Under the pieces are notes generated by a model. That model saw nothing but the letters and a program-made list of their open reading frames with translations, was not told the origin of the DNA and ran no database searches. Below are positions 1 to 6,393 of a stretch of 6,535 nucleotides of DNA, in pieces (the first letter of the stretch is position 1; every line of letters begins with the position of its first letter). Origin of the DNA: Pseudomonadota bacterium (lineage in GTDB: Bacteria; Pseudomonadota; Gammaproteobacteria; Burkholderiales; Thiobacillaceae); contig JAJYXA010000404.1 of the NCBI GenBank assembly GCA_021791235.1, positions 1 to 6,535 of the forward strand, written 5' to 3'. Position numbers and translations under genes: made by a program.

Positions 1-1152
1 GTGGACGGCTCCGAATCGATGGAAGTGGACGGCGTCGCCAAGGCCGACTACTGGAAGGTGGTCGACGAGTGCTACCTGTGCGACCTCTGCTACATGACCA
101 AATGCCCCTACGTGCCGCCGCATCCGTGGAACCTCGACTTCCCGCACACCATGCTGCGTGCCAAGGCGATCAAATTCCGGAAGGGCGGCGCCACGTTCCG
201 CGACAAGCTGCTGTCGAGTACCGACGCGATGGGCAAGCTCGCCTCGATTCCGGTGGTGGTGCAGGCGGTCAACGCCAGCCTGAAGAGCAAGCCGATCCGC
301 AAGCTGGTCGACAGCATGCTTCACATTCATCCGGACCGTCAGCTGCCCGAATACGACAGCGCGAAATTCCGTTCCACCGCGAAGCCACGTAGCGATTTCG
401 CGGCGAAGGCCGGCGCGAAGACGCCCGGCAAAGTGGCGATCTATGCGACCTGCTACGTGAACTACAACGAGCCCGGCATCGGCCACGACCTGCTGAAACT
501 CCTGGCACACAACGAAATCCCCGCCGTACTGGTGGAGAAGGAAGCCTGCTGCGGCATGCCCAAGCTGGAACTGGGCGATCTCGACGCCGTGGCAAAACTC
601 AAGGAAACCAATATCCCGCACCTGGCGAAACTCGCCCGCGAGGGCTATGCGATCCTGACCGCCGTGCCCTCGTGCACGCTGATGTACAAGCAGGAACTGC
701 CGCTGATGTTTCCGCACGACGCCGACGTACAAGCGGTGAAGGAGGCAATGTGGGACCCGTTCGAATACCTGATGGCGCGCAACGTCGACGGCCTGCTGAA
801 AACGGATTTCAAGGAACCGCTCGGCAAGGTGGCCTATCACGTGCCGTGCCACCAGCGGGTGCAGAACATTGGCAACAAGACGCGCGACGCGTTGCAGCTG
901 GCTGGCGCCACCGTCACGATGGTCGAGCGCTGCTCCGGCCACGACGGCACCTGGGGCGTGAAGACCGAATATTTCGACAAGTCGATGAAGATCGGCAAGC
1001 CGGTGTTCCGCCAGATGGCCGAGCCGCAACCCGATTACGTGAGTTCCGACTGCGCGATTGCCGCGCGTCACATCCTGCAGGGCATGGGCGAGTCCTCCGC
1101 GCAGAAGCAGCACCCGATCACGCTGCTGCGCATCGCCTATGGCCTGGAATGA
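1..1152 (+). CDS. Heterodisulfide-reductase/GlpC-like Fe-S protein with cysteine-rich (CCG) domains, 5' end missing
   Basis: The frame is open from base 1 and ends at TGA 1150-1152, giving 383 visible residues. It begins in mid-protein: the first residues run straight into a ferredoxin-type motif with Cys24, Cys27, Cys30 and Cys35-Pro. Relatives carry a further N-terminal 4Fe-4S motif before this point, so I infer that roughly 70-80 residues lie outside the window and that GTG at base 1 is not the start. Two cysteine-rich domains of the HdrB/GlpC type follow. The first has Cys151, Cys183-Cys184-Gly and Cys225. The second has Cys283-His, Cys311-Ser-Gly in place of CCG, and Cys351. Such proteins pass electrons through Fe-S clusters. 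There is no membrane segment, so it is probably cytoplasmic or a peripheral complex member. It is likely co-transcribed with the DUF3501 gene 21 bases downstream. It is not a true GlpC, as no glpA/glpB is next to it; the electron donor and acceptor are unknown. Confidence 0.85.
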   Translation: MDGSESMEVDGVAKADYWKVVDECYLCDLCYMTKCPYVPPHPWNLDFPHTMLRAKAIKFRKGGATFRDKLLSSTDAMGKLASIPVVVQAVNASLKSKPIRKLVDSMLHIHPDRQLPEYDSAKFRSTAKPRSDFAAKAGAKTPGKVAIYATCYVNYNEPGIGHDLLKLLAHNEIPAVLVEKEACCGMPKLELGDLDAVAKLKETNIPHLAKLAREGYAILTAVPSCTLMYKQELPLMFPHDADVQAVKEAMWDPFEYLMARNVDGLLKTDFKEPLGKVAYHVPCHQRVQNIGNKTRDALQLAGATVTMVERCSGHDGTWGVKTEYFDKSMKIGKPVFRQMAEPQPDYVSSDCAIAARHILQGMGESSAQKQHPITLLRIAYGLE

Positions 1153-1161
1153 ATGATCAGC

Positions 1162-1167
1162 AAGGAG
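1162..1167 (+). promoter_or_regulatory. Ribosome binding site that decides the DUF3501 start
   Basis: AAGGAG lies six bases before ATG 1174. The alternative ATG at 1153 is upstream of this site and has no comparable Shine-Dalgarno sequence, so the site favours the 194-residue product over the 201-residue one. Confidence 0.75.
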
Positions 1168-1173
1168 AAAACC

Positions 1174-1758
1174 ATGCCGCAGATTACCCGTGACAGCCTG
1201 ATGACCCTGGAGGGCTATGCCAAGGCGCGCCCCGCGATGCGCGCCGACGTCATCGCGCACAAGAAGAACCGCATGGTCGAGCTGGGCGGCCACGTCACGC
1301 TGATCTTCGAGGACGAGAAGACCATGCGCTACCAGATCCAGGAAATGCTGCGCGCCGAGCGTACCTTCGAGGAAGCCGGTATCCAGGACGAGCTCGACGC
1401 CTACAATCCGCTGGTTCCGGACGGCACCAACTGGAAGGCCACCATGATGATCCAGTATTCCGACCCGGACGAGCGCAAGGTCGCGCTGGCGAAACTGAAG
1501 GGCATCGAGGATCGCGTGTGGGTGCAGGTGGCCGACCAGCCGCGCGTGTATGCCATCGCCGACGAGGACCTGGAGCGCGAGAACGAGGAGAAAACCTCGT
1601 CGGTGCATTTCCTGCGTTTCGAACTCGACCCCACCTCGATCGCCGCCGCCAAGGCCGGCAGCCCGATCCGCATGGGCATCGACCTGGAGGCCTACACGGT
1701 GGAACCGGTGACGCTGGCGGACAACGTCCGCGCTGCGCTGGCGGTCGATTTGGCCTAA
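1174..1758 (+). CDS. DUF3501 family protein
   Basis: This 194-residue protein matches the DUF3501 family as I remember it. It starts with a Thr-Arg-Asp-Ser-Leu segment (residues 5-9), has a His-Lys-Lys-Asn-Arg block at 29-33, a conserved stretch around 70-84 (Gly-Ile-Gln-Asp-Glu-Leu-Asp), and an Ala-Ile-Ala-Asp-Glu-Asp block at 127-132. It has no cysteines, signal peptide or membrane segment, so it is probably a soluble cytoplasmic protein. An in-frame ATG at 1153 directly follows the upstream stop, but I chose ATG 1174 because an AAGGAG ribosome-binding site at 1162-1167 sits six bases before it and the family normally starts there. No biochemical function is established for the family. Its regular pairing with a CCG-domain Fe-S protein suggests a partner or accessory role for that protein, which is inference. 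Confidence 0.88.
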   Translation: MPQITRDSLMTLEGYAKARPAMRADVIAHKKNRMVELGGHVTLIFEDEKTMRYQIQEMLRAERTFEEAGIQDELDAYNPLVPDGTNWKATMMIQYSDPDERKVALAKLKGIEDRVWVQVADQPRVYAIADEDLERENEEKTSSVHFLRFELDPTSIAAAKAGSPIRMGIDLEAYTVEPVTLADNVRAALAVDLA

Positions 1759-1806
1759 AGTCATAGTCAGGCGGTAAAAACAATACGACAACGCGCCGCC
1801 AGCCTT

Positions 1807-1814
1807 GGAGGAGG
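1807..1814 (+). promoter_or_regulatory. Strong ribosome binding site of the cfa-like gene
   Basis: GGAGGAGG ends five bases before ATG 1820. It overlaps the codons just after the alternative TTG start at 1805, which argues that translation begins at 1820. Confidence 0.75.
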
Positions 1815-1819
1815 GTGTG

Positions 1820-3031
1820 ATGCTGGATCAATTGCTGGTTCATCAGGTGCGGCGAAGGATGGAGGCTTCCGGCTTGCCGTTCGTGGTCGAATTGTGGAAT
1901 GGCGAGCAGGTCGGCGCCGTCGCCGATGCCGCGGTCCGGGTGCGGCTGCACCAGGCGGCCAGTCTCAAGGCGATGGCCGACCCCAGCCTGGGTGCGCTGG
2001 CACGGGCCTACGTAGAGGGCGACCTTGACCTCATAGGCGACGTCCGCGACATCCTCGCCCTCGGCGACCGCCTGTGCAATGCGCGCGACTGTGCGCCGAA
2101 AGCCGGCTCCGACGGCTGGAAGTGGTGGCGCCACACGCGCAGCAGGGACCGCCGGAACATCCAGTATCACTATGACGTGTCCAACGATTTTTACGGCCTG
2201 TGGCTGGATGCGCGGCGGGTCTACTCCTGCGCCTATTTCAAGACCCCGGACATGAGCCTGGACGACGCGCAGGTGGCCAAGCTCGACCACATCTGCCGCA
2301 AGCTCGACCTCAAGCCCGACGAGCAGTTTCTCGACATCGGCTGCGGCTGGGGCGGGCTGATCCTGCACGCGGCGGAGCGCTACGGCGCGCGCGCGGTCGG
2401 CATCACCCTGTCGGATGACCAGCATGCGTACGTCAGCCAGCAGATCGAGGCGCGCGGCCTCGCCGGCCGGGTCGAGGTGCGCCGGATGGATTACCGCGAC
2501 GTGCCCGAACACGGCGGCTACGACAAGATCGCCAGCGTCGGCATGTTCGAGCACGTCGGCCGCCTCAACCTCGCCACCTATTTCGACAAGATCAACGCGC
2601 TGCTGAAGCCGGGCGGCCTGGTGCTCAACCACGGCATCACCACGGCCGAGCCCGAGGCCAGCGGCCTCGGCGGCGGCATTGCCGAATTCATCGAGGACTA
2701 CGTGTTCCCGGGCGGCGAGCTGGTGCACGCCTCCGACGTGCTGCGCGTCGCAGCGGCCAGCGGCCTCGAATGCCTGGACGCCGAAAACCTGCGCCCCCAT
2801 TACGGCCAGACCCTGTGGCACTGGGTCACCCGGCTGGAGGCGCACGCCGACGAAGCCCGCCGCCTGATCGGCGAGCAGAAATACCGCATCTGGCGCATCT
2901 ACATGGCAGGCTCCGCCTACGCCTTCGACCACGGCTGGATGGAGTTGTGGCAGGTGCTGGCGGGCAAGGCCGTCGACGGCAGCCAGCCGGCCTACCCGTT
3001 CAGGCGGGATTACATCTATCGCGGCGAGTGA
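1820..3031 (+). CDS. cfa: Cyclopropane-fatty-acyl-phospholipid synthase family SAM-dependent methyltransferase
   Basis: This 403-residue protein belongs to the Cfa/mycolic acid cyclopropane synthase family. These enzymes transfer a methylene group from S-adenosylmethionine to cis double bonds of membrane phospholipid acyl chains. The N-terminal domain (about 1-90) precedes a His-Tyr-Asp-Val-Ser-Asn-Asp-Phe-Tyr motif at 117-125 and the SAM-binding loop Leu-Asp-Ile-Gly-Cys-Gly-Trp-Gly-Gly at 171-179. By alignment with E. coli Cfa, the bicarbonate-site residues Cys139, Glu239, His266, Ile268 and Tyr317 correspond to Cys137, Glu244 (in Met-Phe-Glu-His-Val-Gly), His271, Ile273 and Tyr328, so the site is intact. 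Length is close to the E. coli enzyme (382). In-frame TTG 1805 and GTG 1817 are possible starts, but ATG 1820 follows a strong GGAGGAGG at 1807-1814. It converges on the transporter gene. A related Cfa-like methyltransferase making another lipid modification cannot be excluded. Confidence 0.9.
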   Translation: MLDQLLVHQVRRRMEASGLPFVVELWNGEQVGAVADAAVRVRLHQAASLKAMADPSLGALARAYVEGDLDLIGDVRDILALGDRLCNARDCAPKAGSDGWKWWRHTRSRDRRNIQYHYDVSNDFYGLWLDARRVYSCAYFKTPDMSLDDAQVAKLDHICRKLDLKPDEQFLDIGCGWGGLILHAAERYGARAVGITLSDDQHAYVSQQIEARGLAGRVEVRRMDYRDVPEHGGYDKIASVGMFEHVGRLNLATYFDKINALLKPGGLVLNHGITTAEPEASGLGGGIAEFIEDYVFPGGELVHASDVLRVAAASGLECLDAENLRPHYGQTLWHWVTRLEAHADEARRLIGEQKYRIWRIYMAGSAYAFDHGWMELWQVLAGKAVDGSQPAYPFRRDYIYRGE

Positions 3032-3059
3032 GCGATTGATCCCGGCTGCGGGTTGAACC

Positions 3060-3080
3060 GATCCATGCGTACGATGGATC
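3060..3080. terminator. Inverted repeat between convergent genes, possible weak bidirectional terminator
   Basis: GATCCAT (3060-3066) and ATGGATC (3074-3080) form a perfect 7-bp stem with a 7-base loop, overlapping the stop codon of the minus-strand transporter gene. A competing 9-bp pairing joins GATTGATCC (3034-3042) to GGATCAATC (3076-3084), enclosing a small CCCG/CGGG hairpin (3041-3052). There is no T-run on either strand, so this is not a classic intrinsic terminator. Its position in the 47-base gap between two stop codons is what suggests termination or transcript-end protection. Confidence 0.3.
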
Positions 3081-3987
3081 AATCCGTCAGACGATCCAGT
3101 TCCTGATCCGCCAGGGACAGCGGATCCTCGATCGGTTCCAGGTGCGTGGTGAGATGGGCGTAGGGCACGGCCAGACGGATGTCGGCCTCGATGCGTTCCG
3201 ACCAGTCATGTCCCTGCTGGACGGTCCAGGCGCCGGGCACCAGCACGTGCAGGGAAACAAAGGCGCGGGTGCCCGCCTGCCGCGTGCGCAGGGCGTGAAA
3301 CGCGAGGCCCTGCCGGCGATAGCCTTCCAGTACGCCTTCGATCGCCCTGAGGTCTTCCCCGGAAATGGACACATCCATCAGCCCCGCGGCCGAGCGCTGC
3401 AGCAACTGCCAGCCGGTCCGGACGATATTGAGGGCCACCAGCAGGGCGATCACCGGGTCGAGCCAGAGCCAGCCGGTCAGCCAGACCAGGCCGACGCCGA
3501 GGATGACCCCGGCGGAGGTCCAGACGTCGGTGAGCAGGTGGCGGGCGTCGGCTTCCAGGGTGATGGATTTGTATTTTTTCCCCACCCTCATGAGGATGCG
3601 CGAGGTGGCCAGGTTGATGATCGAGGCGACCACCGACACCGCCAGCCCGACGCCCACGGCTTCGAGCGGTTGCGGATTGAGCAGGCGCTCGATGGCTGCG
3701 TAGCCGATGAAGATCGCGGCGACGAGGACGAGGAAGCCTTCGAACGCGCTGGAGAAATACTCCGCCTTGCCGTGTCCGTGCGCATGGTTGTCGTCCGCGG
3801 GGATGGCCGCCAGCGACAGCATGGCCAGCGCCATCATCGCCCCCGCCAGGTTGACGAAGGATTCGAGCGCGTCGGAAAGCAGGCCGACCGAGCCGGTGAG
3901 CCACCAGGCCCAGGCTTTGAGCAGGATGGTGGCGAGCGCCGCGGCGATGGAGAGCCAGGCATAGCGTTTGAGAGAGTCGGGCAGCAT
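3079..3987 (-). CDS. Cation diffusion facilitator (CDF) family metal transporter, FieF-like
   Basis: This 302-residue protein aligns along its whole length with E. coli FieF, an inner-membrane divalent-metal/proton antiporter that exports Zn2+ or Fe2+. Hydrophobic segments lie at about 10-31, 33-60, 79-97, 110-128, 153-173 and 176-190, followed by a cytoplasmic domain. FieF site B is conserved (Asp65, His68, His72). The cytoplasmic zinc-site residues are kept as His231, His247, His260, His282, with Glu284 for Asp285. In transport site A, the TM5 pair His150-xxx-Asp154 is present, but the TM2 pair Asp45/Asp49 of FieF is replaced by Glu42/Asn46; Asp39 lies one turn before. Substrate therefore cannot be called: Zn, Fe, Co, Ni, Cd or Mn are all possible. 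The ATG start at 3985-3987 (minus strand) has no strong ribosome-binding site. The gene is convergent with the cfa-like gene and divergent from the CNP1/proB operon, so it is its own transcription unit. Confidence 0.9.
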   Translation of the reverse strand: MLPDSLKRYAWLSIAAALATILLKAWAWWLTGSVGLLSDALESFVNLAGAMMALAMLSLAAIPADDNHAHGHGKAEYFSSAFEGFLVLVAAIFIGYAAIERLLNPQPLEAVGVGLAVSVVASIINLATSRILMRVGKKYKSITLEADARHLLTDVWTSAGVILGVGLVWLTGWLWLDPVIALLVALNIVRTGWQLLQRSAAGLMDVSISGEDLRAIEGVLEGYRRQGLAFHALRTRQAGTRAFVSLHVLVPGAWTVQQGHDWSERIEADIRLAVPYAHLTTHLEPIEDPLSLADQELDRLTD

Positions 3988-4030
3988 TCGATGTTTCGCG
4001 CGGGCAAGGGTTCGGGATTCTGCGCCTGGC

Positions 4031-4060
4031 TGGATTCGATTGGATTTGATCTTAATCTTA
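4031..4060. repeat. Short tandem repeats upstream of the CDF transporter gene
   Basis: Two adjacent 10-base units, TGGATTCGAT (4031-4040) and TGGATTTGAT (4041-4050), differ at one base. They are followed by two exact copies of ATCTTA (4049-4054 and 4055-4060). The stretch is AT-rich compared with its surroundings and lies 44-73 bases upstream of the transporter start. A 10-base period would place binding sites on one DNA face, so a regulator site is possible. I recognise no known operator. Confidence 0.4.
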
Positions 4061-4091
4061 GGCCGATTGGCCCTGTATTCGGGGGTGGAAG

Positions 4092-4102
4092 GGATTGAAT
4101 CC
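4092..4102. repeat. Palindrome in the divergent intergenic region
   Basis: GGATTGAATCC is an 11-base palindrome with a one-base centre at 4097. Its half-site GGATT also occurs in the tandem repeat at 4031-4050. It could be a protein-binding site, but the sequence alone does not show this. Confidence 0.25.
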
Positions 4103-4110
4103 GGCTTGCG

Positions 4111-4177
4111 GGCATTTTACCGTCCGGCCGTGCCGCGCTTTCTTGAAGACATCCCGTGGCCGAAGCCATAAAATGCC
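4111..4177. repeat. Perfect 9-base inverted repeat across the divergent promoter region
   Basis: GGCATTTTA (4111-4119) and TAAAATGCC (4169-4177) are exact reverse complements, 49 bases apart. Each arm holds a TAAAAT hexamer that resembles a sigma-70 -10 box, pointing outward in opposite directions. The right arm reaches into the possible upstream ATG (4173) of the CNP1-like gene. Confidence 0.4.
4143..4174 (+). promoter_or_regulatory. Candidate sigma-70 promoter for the CNP1-proB-cobC operon
   Basis: TTGAAG (4143-4148) shares four bases with the -35 consensus, and CATAAA (4167-4172) shares four with the -10 consensus, at an 18-base spacing. TAAAAT (4169-4174) is an alternative -10 with a 20-base spacing. 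Transcription would begin near 4180-4182, at or just before the ATG at 4182, giving a leaderless or near-leaderless message. This would explain the lack of a clear ribosome-binding site. No mapped transcript start supports it here. Confidence 0.42.
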
Positions 4178-4181
4178 GGGC

Positions 4182-4679
4182 ATGAGAATCCTGTCCGCCC
4201 TGCTGCTGTTTCTGCCCCTGACCGCGTATGCCGAATGGGGCCGGTTTGATTTCGAATTCGAAAACGAGAAGCCCTGGGTGGAACTGTCGGCCCAGTTGCC
4301 GCCGATTCCCAAGGCGGAAAACCTGGTCGAGTTCAACGTGTCGTCGGCCACCCGCAACCGGCATTTCGTCGACACGGCTTCGATCAGCGCCGGCGCGGAC
4401 AAGGTGGTCCGCTACAGCGTGGTGATCGAAGCGGCGGGCGGGGCGAAGAACGTGTCGTTCGAGGGCATGCGCTGCGAGACCGGCGAGCGCCGCCTGTATG
4501 CCTACGGCCACCCCGACGGCACCTGGTCGAAGGCGCGCAACGCCGGCTGGGAAGACATCAAGTTCCGCTCGCTGCTGTCGTATCACAAGGCCTTGTTCGA
4601 GGATCATTTCTGCCCCGACGGCATCAGCGTCAGGGACGCCAGGGAGGCCGTTCGCAATCTGCGGCGGGCGGCACGCTGA
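4182..4679 (+). CDS. CNP1-like family exported protein
   Basis: This 165-residue protein resembles the CNP1-like family of uncharacterised proteins, which in betaproteobacteria I recall being near proB. Residues 1-17 form a Sec signal peptide: Met-Arg, a leucine-rich core, and Ala-Tyr-Ala before the predicted cut at Glu18. The mature protein should be periplasmic, about 148 residues. Its two cysteines (Cys98 and Cys144) could form a disulfide. An Asn-Arg-His-Phe-Val-Asp segment at 59-64 and a tryptophan-rich part at 115-123 lie in the conserved domain. No catalytic motif is visible. An in-frame ATG at 4173 would add three residues; I prefer 4182 because it gives a compact signal peptide and fits the candidate promoter. 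Its TGA stop overlaps the ATG of proB by one base (TGATG), implying translational coupling. Function is unknown. Confidence 0.82.
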   Translation: MRILSALLLFLPLTAYAEWGRFDFEFENEKPWVELSAQLPPIPKAENLVEFNVSSATRNRHFVDTASISAGADKVVRYSVVIEAAGGAKNVSFEGMRCETGERRLYAYGHPDGTWSKARNAGWEDIKFRSLLSYHKALFEDHFCPDGISVRDAREAVRNLRRAAR

Positions 4680-5800
4680 TGCATTCCGTGGTGCAGCACG
4701 CCCGGCGCATCGTCGTCAAGGTCGGTTCCAGCCTGGTCACCGCCGAAGGGCGCGGGCTCGACCACGCCGCGCTGTCGCGCTGGGCCGGGCAGATCGCCGC
4801 GCTGACCGGGCAGGGCAGGGAGGTGGTGCTGGTGTCCTCCGGCGCGATCGCCGAGGGTATCGCCCGGCTGGGCTGGAAGAAGCGGCCGAAGGCGGTGAAC
4901 GAACTGCAGGCCGCCGCCGCCGTCGGGCAGATGGGGCTGGTGCAGGCCTACGAATCGATTTTCCGCACCCACGGTCTGCACGCCGCGCAGGTGCTGCTCA
5001 CCCACGAAGACCTGGCCGACCGCACCCGCTATCTGAATGCGCGCACCACCCTGCGCACGCTGCTGGGACTGCGCGTGGTGCCGATCATCAACGAGAACGA
5101 CACCGTGGCCACCGACGAAATCCGCCTCGGCGACAACGACACGCTGGGCGCGCTGGTGACCAACCTGATCGAGGCCGACTGCCTGGTCATCCTCACCGAC
5201 CAGACGGGCCTGTATACCGCCGACCCGCGCAAGGATCCGCAGGCCACGCTGGTGATGGACGCCCATGCCGGCGACCCCGAACTCGAACGCATGGCGGGCG
5301 GGGCGGGCAGCAGCGTCGGTACCGGCGGCATGCTGACCAAGATCCTGGCGGCCAAGCGCGCGGCCAGGAGCGGCGCGCACACCGTGATCTGCAGCGGGCG
5401 CGAGGAAGGCGTGCTGCTGCGGCTGGCCGCCGGCGAGGCGATCGGCAGCCAGCTGGTGGCGCGCCAGGCACCGCTCGCCGCACGGCGGCAGTGGCTGGCC
5501 GACCACCTGCAGCTGCGCGGCGGCGTGGTGCTCGACGACGGCGCGGTGCGCGCCCTGCGCGAGGACGGCAAGAGCCTGCTTCCGGTCGGCGTCAAGGGCG
5601 TCACCGGCGAATTCGCGCGCGGCGAAGTGGTTGCGGTGGTCGATATCGAGGGGCGTGAAGTCGCGCGCGGGCTGAGCAATTACAGCGCCGGCGAGGCGCG
5701 CCGCATCGCCGGCAAACCGAGCAGCGCGATCGAGGCCGAGCTCGGCTACATGGACGAGCCGGAGCTGATCCACCGCGACAACCTGGTGGTGCTGGGGTGA
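4679..5800 (+). CDS. proB: Glutamate 5-kinase
   Basis: This 373-residue protein has the full length of ProB, which phosphorylates L-glutamate with ATP in the cytoplasm as the first committed step of proline synthesis. The amino-acid-kinase domain covers about 8-255: Val-Val-Lys-Val-Gly-Ser-Ser at 12-18 with catalytic Lys14, Ser-Ser-Gly-Ala at 53-56, Asn-Glu-Asn-Asp at 138-141 (Asp141), Gly-Asp-Asn-Asp at 151-154, a nucleotide-site segment around 172-183, and Gly-Thr-Gly-Gly-Met at 214-218. These align with Lys10, Ser50, Asp137 and Asn149 of the E. coli enzyme with a constant offset of four. A PUA domain follows at about 275-355. The family is inhibited by proline through the kinase domain. 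Start ATG 4679 overlaps the CNP1-like stop and lacks a strong ribosome-binding site, as does the GTGA junction at its 3' end. The partner proA is not in the window, so the two genes are not adjacent here. Confidence 0.97.
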   Translation: MHSVVQHARRIVVKVGSSLVTAEGRGLDHAALSRWAGQIAALTGQGREVVLVSSGAIAEGIARLGWKKRPKAVNELQAAAAVGQMGLVQAYESIFRTHGLHAAQVLLTHEDLADRTRYLNARTTLRTLLGLRVVPIINENDTVATDEIRLGDNDTLGALVTNLIEADCLVILTDQTGLYTADPRKDPQATLVMDAHAGDPELERMAGGAGSSVGTGGMLTKILAAKRAARSGAHTVICSGREEGVLLRLAAGEAIGSQLVARQAPLAARRQWLADHLQLRGGVVLDDGAVRALREDGKSLLPVGVKGVTGEFARGEVVAVVDIEGREVARGLSNYSAGEARRIAGKPSSAIEAELGYMDEPELIHRDNLVVLG

Positions 5801-6393
5801 CCACCACGCTGGATTTGATGCGCCACGGCGAGCCCGTCGGCGGGCGCAGGTATCGCGGCCAGATCGACGATCCGCTGTCGGAAAAAGGCTGGGCGCAGAT
5901 GCGGGCGGCGGTGGGCGACGCCGCGCCGTGGACGCGCATCGTGTCGTCGCCGCTGCTGCGCTGCCGCGCCTTCGCCGAGTCGCTGGCCGACCGCCACGGC
6001 CTGCCGCTGGCGCTGGACGCGCGGCTGAAGGAAGTCGGCTTCGGCGAGTGGGAGGGCAAATCGGCCGCCGAGATCGAGCAAGCCGCGCCCGGCACGCTGG
6101 CGCGCTTCAAGGCCGACCCGGTGAACGCGCGTCCGGCCGGGGCCGAGCCGCTGCCGACTTTTCACGCACGGGTGGCCGCCGCGCTCGACGACCTGCTTGC
6201 GCAACACGCCGGCCAGCACGTGCTGCTGGTGGGGCACGCCGGGGTGATGCGCATGGCGCTGGCCTGGGCGTTGCGGATCCCGCTGGAACACGCCTACCGC
6301 ATCGAGGTGGCGAGCGCCTCGCTGACGCGCCTGCGCTTCGAAAACGGAGGCGCGAGCCTGGTCTTCCACGGCAGCCCGCGCGCCGACCGGTGA
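5797..6393 (+). CDS. cobC: Histidine phosphatase family protein, probable alpha-ribazole phosphatase (CobC-like)
   Basis: This 198-residue protein is a branch-1 histidine phosphatase. Arg9-His10-Gly11 holds the histidine that is phosphorylated. Ser-Ser-Pro-Leu-Leu-Arg at 50-55, the acid Glu84 in Gly-Phe-Gly-Glu-Trp-Glu-Gly (81-87), and His147 in Val-Gly-His-Ala-Gly-Val (145-150) complete the active site. The N-terminal pattern with Arg-Tyr-Arg-Gly-Gln at 18-22 and Asp-Asp-Pro-Leu-Ser at 24-28 resembles CobC proteins, which dephosphorylate alpha-ribazole 5'-phosphate in assembly of the lower ligand of cobalamin. The next gene looks like a cobalamin-binding protein, which supports this; a general phosphatase or phosphoglycerate-mutase-like role remains possible. 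The GTG start at 5797 overlaps the proB stop by four bases (GTGA), pointing to coupled translation. Confidence 0.78.
   Translation: MTTTLDLMRHGEPVGGRRYRGQIDDPLSEKGWAQMRAAVGDAAPWTRIVSSPLLRCRAFAESLADRHGLPLALDARLKEVGFGEWEGKSAAEIEQAAPGTLARFKADPVNARPAGAEPLPTFHARVAAALDDLLAQHAGQHVLLVGHAGVMRMALAWALRIPLEHAYRIEVASASLTRLRFENGGASLVFHGSPRADR

Noticed and set aside
1153..1173. ATG 1153 as the start of the DUF3501 gene
   Set aside because: The ribosome-binding site AAGGAG lies downstream of this ATG and fits ATG 1174; the extra seven residues do not resemble the family N-terminus.
1770..1800. GGCGG/CCGCC pairing in the gap between the DUF3501 and cfa-like genes
   Set aside because: Only five base pairs with a 21-base loop, not convincing as a terminator. 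The AT-rich part at 1775-1786 might hold a promoter, but I could not find a pair of boxes with good spacing.
1295..3082. A 595-codon open frame on the minus strand across the DUF3501 and cfa-like genes
   Set aside because: It is antisense to two well-supported genes. Its translation is rich in Ala, Val, Arg, His and Gln without any recognisable domain, as expected for the shadow frame of high-GC genes.
4061..4072. GGCC-GATT-GGCC hairpin in the divergent intergenic region
   Set aside because: A four-base stem is too short to call in GC-rich DNA, and it has no T-run.
3142..4098. A 318-codon plus-strand frame opposite the CDF gene
   Set aside because: The minus-strand frame shows full FieF-like homology. 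The plus-strand product is Gly/Asp/Gln-rich without recognisable motifs.
3834..4607. A 257-codon minus-strand frame across the divergent intergenic region
   Set aside because: It overlaps the CNP1-like gene in antisense and the start of the CDF gene in another frame, has no recognisable domain, and would abolish the promoter region.
4498..5658. A 386-codon plus-strand frame overlapping the CNP1-like gene and proB
   Set aside because: It is out of frame with both real genes and yields an Arg/Ala/Gly-rich product typical of a shifted frame in high-GC coding DNA.
4604..5773. A 389-codon minus-strand frame opposite proB
   Set aside because: It is antisense to a gene with all ProB active-site motifs, and its low-complexity Ala/Gly/His/Gln-rich product has no recognisable domain.
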